From: UBA3206 sp964548855
GTDB taxonomy: Bacteria; Bacillota_I; Bacilli_A; Acholeplasmatales; Anaeroplasmataceae
Assembly (NCBI GenBank): GCA_964548855.1
Contig: CAZJSR010000009.1
Location: forward strand, 1-63,370
DNA length: 63,370 nucleotides
Reading direction: 5' to 3'
This document shows positions 63,198 through 63,370 of the stretch, in pieces. Position numbers and translations under genes: made by a program. The first letter of the stretch is position 1. Each line of letters opens with the position of its first letter. Below the pieces are notes generated by a model. The model saw nothing but the letters and a program-made list of their open reading frames with translations, was not told the DNA's origin and did no database searches.

Positions 63198-63370
63198 TTT
63201 AATAATAGTGATAATACTTGTTCATGTATGGGAAATTGTCCAACTTACAATAACTGTAATCAGGTTTTAAATAGATGTTTTGTTGAAGATATTCCTCATT
63301 ATACTAATTATCATACACATATTGTAAATAATTGTGTTAAAAGACATATAAATATTCCTACATTCACACA
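63195..63370 (+). CDS. CotD-family spore coat protein (3' end outside window)
   Basis: A frame opened by TTG 63195, 8 bp after GGAGG, and running off the window. The 58 visible residues are rich in Cys, His, Asn and Tyr (CSCMGNCPTYNNC, then DIPHYTNYHTHIVNNCVKRH). The xxVPHYTxxxTHxxNxxxxRHxxxPT pattern matches CotD-like inner coat proteins of sporeformers. Late mother-cell expression would be expected; I could not confirm a SigK promoter upstream. Confidence 0.72.
   Translation, partial: MFNNSDNTCSCMGNCPTYNNCNQVLNRCFVEDIPHYTNYHTHIVNNCVKRHINIPTFT

Overview
The window is 63 kb of very AT-rich chromosomal DNA (I estimate under 30% GC by eye, not counted) from a low-GC, Gram-positive (Bacillota) bacterium. 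The evidence is the pair of replicative polymerases PolC and DnaE, strong AGGAGG-type ribosome sites, ATG/GTG/TTG starts, TGA used as a stop, and Bacillus-like gene orders (dnaD-nth, ylqF-rnhB-topA, ftsY-ylxM-ffh, yqeG-yqeH-yqeK-rsfS, trhP1-trhP2-greA, proB-proA). It is a spore former or descends from one: it carries an intact sigK-like sigma gene, a Cse60-like gene and a CotD-like coat gene at the right edge. A murE gene together with dapB shows a walled cell making diaminopimelate or lysine. I would place it near Bacilli/Erysipelotrichia, but the species cannot be named from the sequence.

Layout. 1-4.8 kb: end of recG, plsX, rnc, dapB, dnaD, nth. 4.8-8 kb: Cse60-like gene, an XRE-like regulator with a long helical C-terminus, a small ORF and a secreted, membrane-anchored Ig-like protein. 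8-12.2 kb: dnaE converging on a diphosphate-type phosphofructokinase. 12.2-14.3 kb: the one clearly accessory island, a 32-codon peptide followed by a decaying secreted toxin and its decaying immunity gene. 14.4-20.4 kb: pyk, an ABC exporter pair, RNase H1, murE. 20.5-28 kb: Na/phosphate transporter with PhoU tail, uvrB, rlmD-type methyltransferase, small membrane proteins, a Cof-type HAD phosphatase. 28-41 kb: a soluble FtsK/SftA-like translocase, lepB, rbgA, rnhB, topA, ftsY-ylxM-ffh, trhP1-trhP2, a YgjP-like peptidase, greA. 41-48.6 kb: sigK (minus), yqeG, yqeH, a yqeK-rsfS fused frame, a Sel1-repeat protein, a lipase-like protein, an unknown minus-strand gene and an alpha-toroid protein. 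48.6-54.2 kb: proB-proA-gpmI, an FMN riboswitch with ribU, and a DUF1189 protein. 54.2-63.4 kb: polC, a BI-1 family membrane protein, a family 3 glycosidase, a six-TM protein, and the start of a CotD-like spore coat gene.

Functionally the window is mostly housekeeping: replication (dnaD, dnaE, polC, topA), repair (recG, nth, uvrB, rnhB), SRP targeting and signal peptide removal, ribosome and tRNA maturation (rnc, rbgA, yqeH, rsfS, rlmD, trhP) and lower glycolysis (pfp, pyk, gpmI). Promoters are easy to read: at least ten have a -35 and -10 separated by exactly 17 bp, and several others rely on an extended -10 reading TGATATAAT. Convergent genes share bidirectional hairpin terminators, in one case built from the overlapping 3' ends of both coding regions. 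No tRNA, rRNA, CRISPR array, insertion sequence or prophage was seen.

The points that most deserve a second look are the degenerating toxin/immunity pair with its peptide gene and a G8 tract, the yqeK-rsfS in-frame fusion with an internal ribosome site, the FtsK-family translocase without membrane segments, the duplicated zinc-ribbon tail of TopA, and the short DapB with an altered His-His motif.
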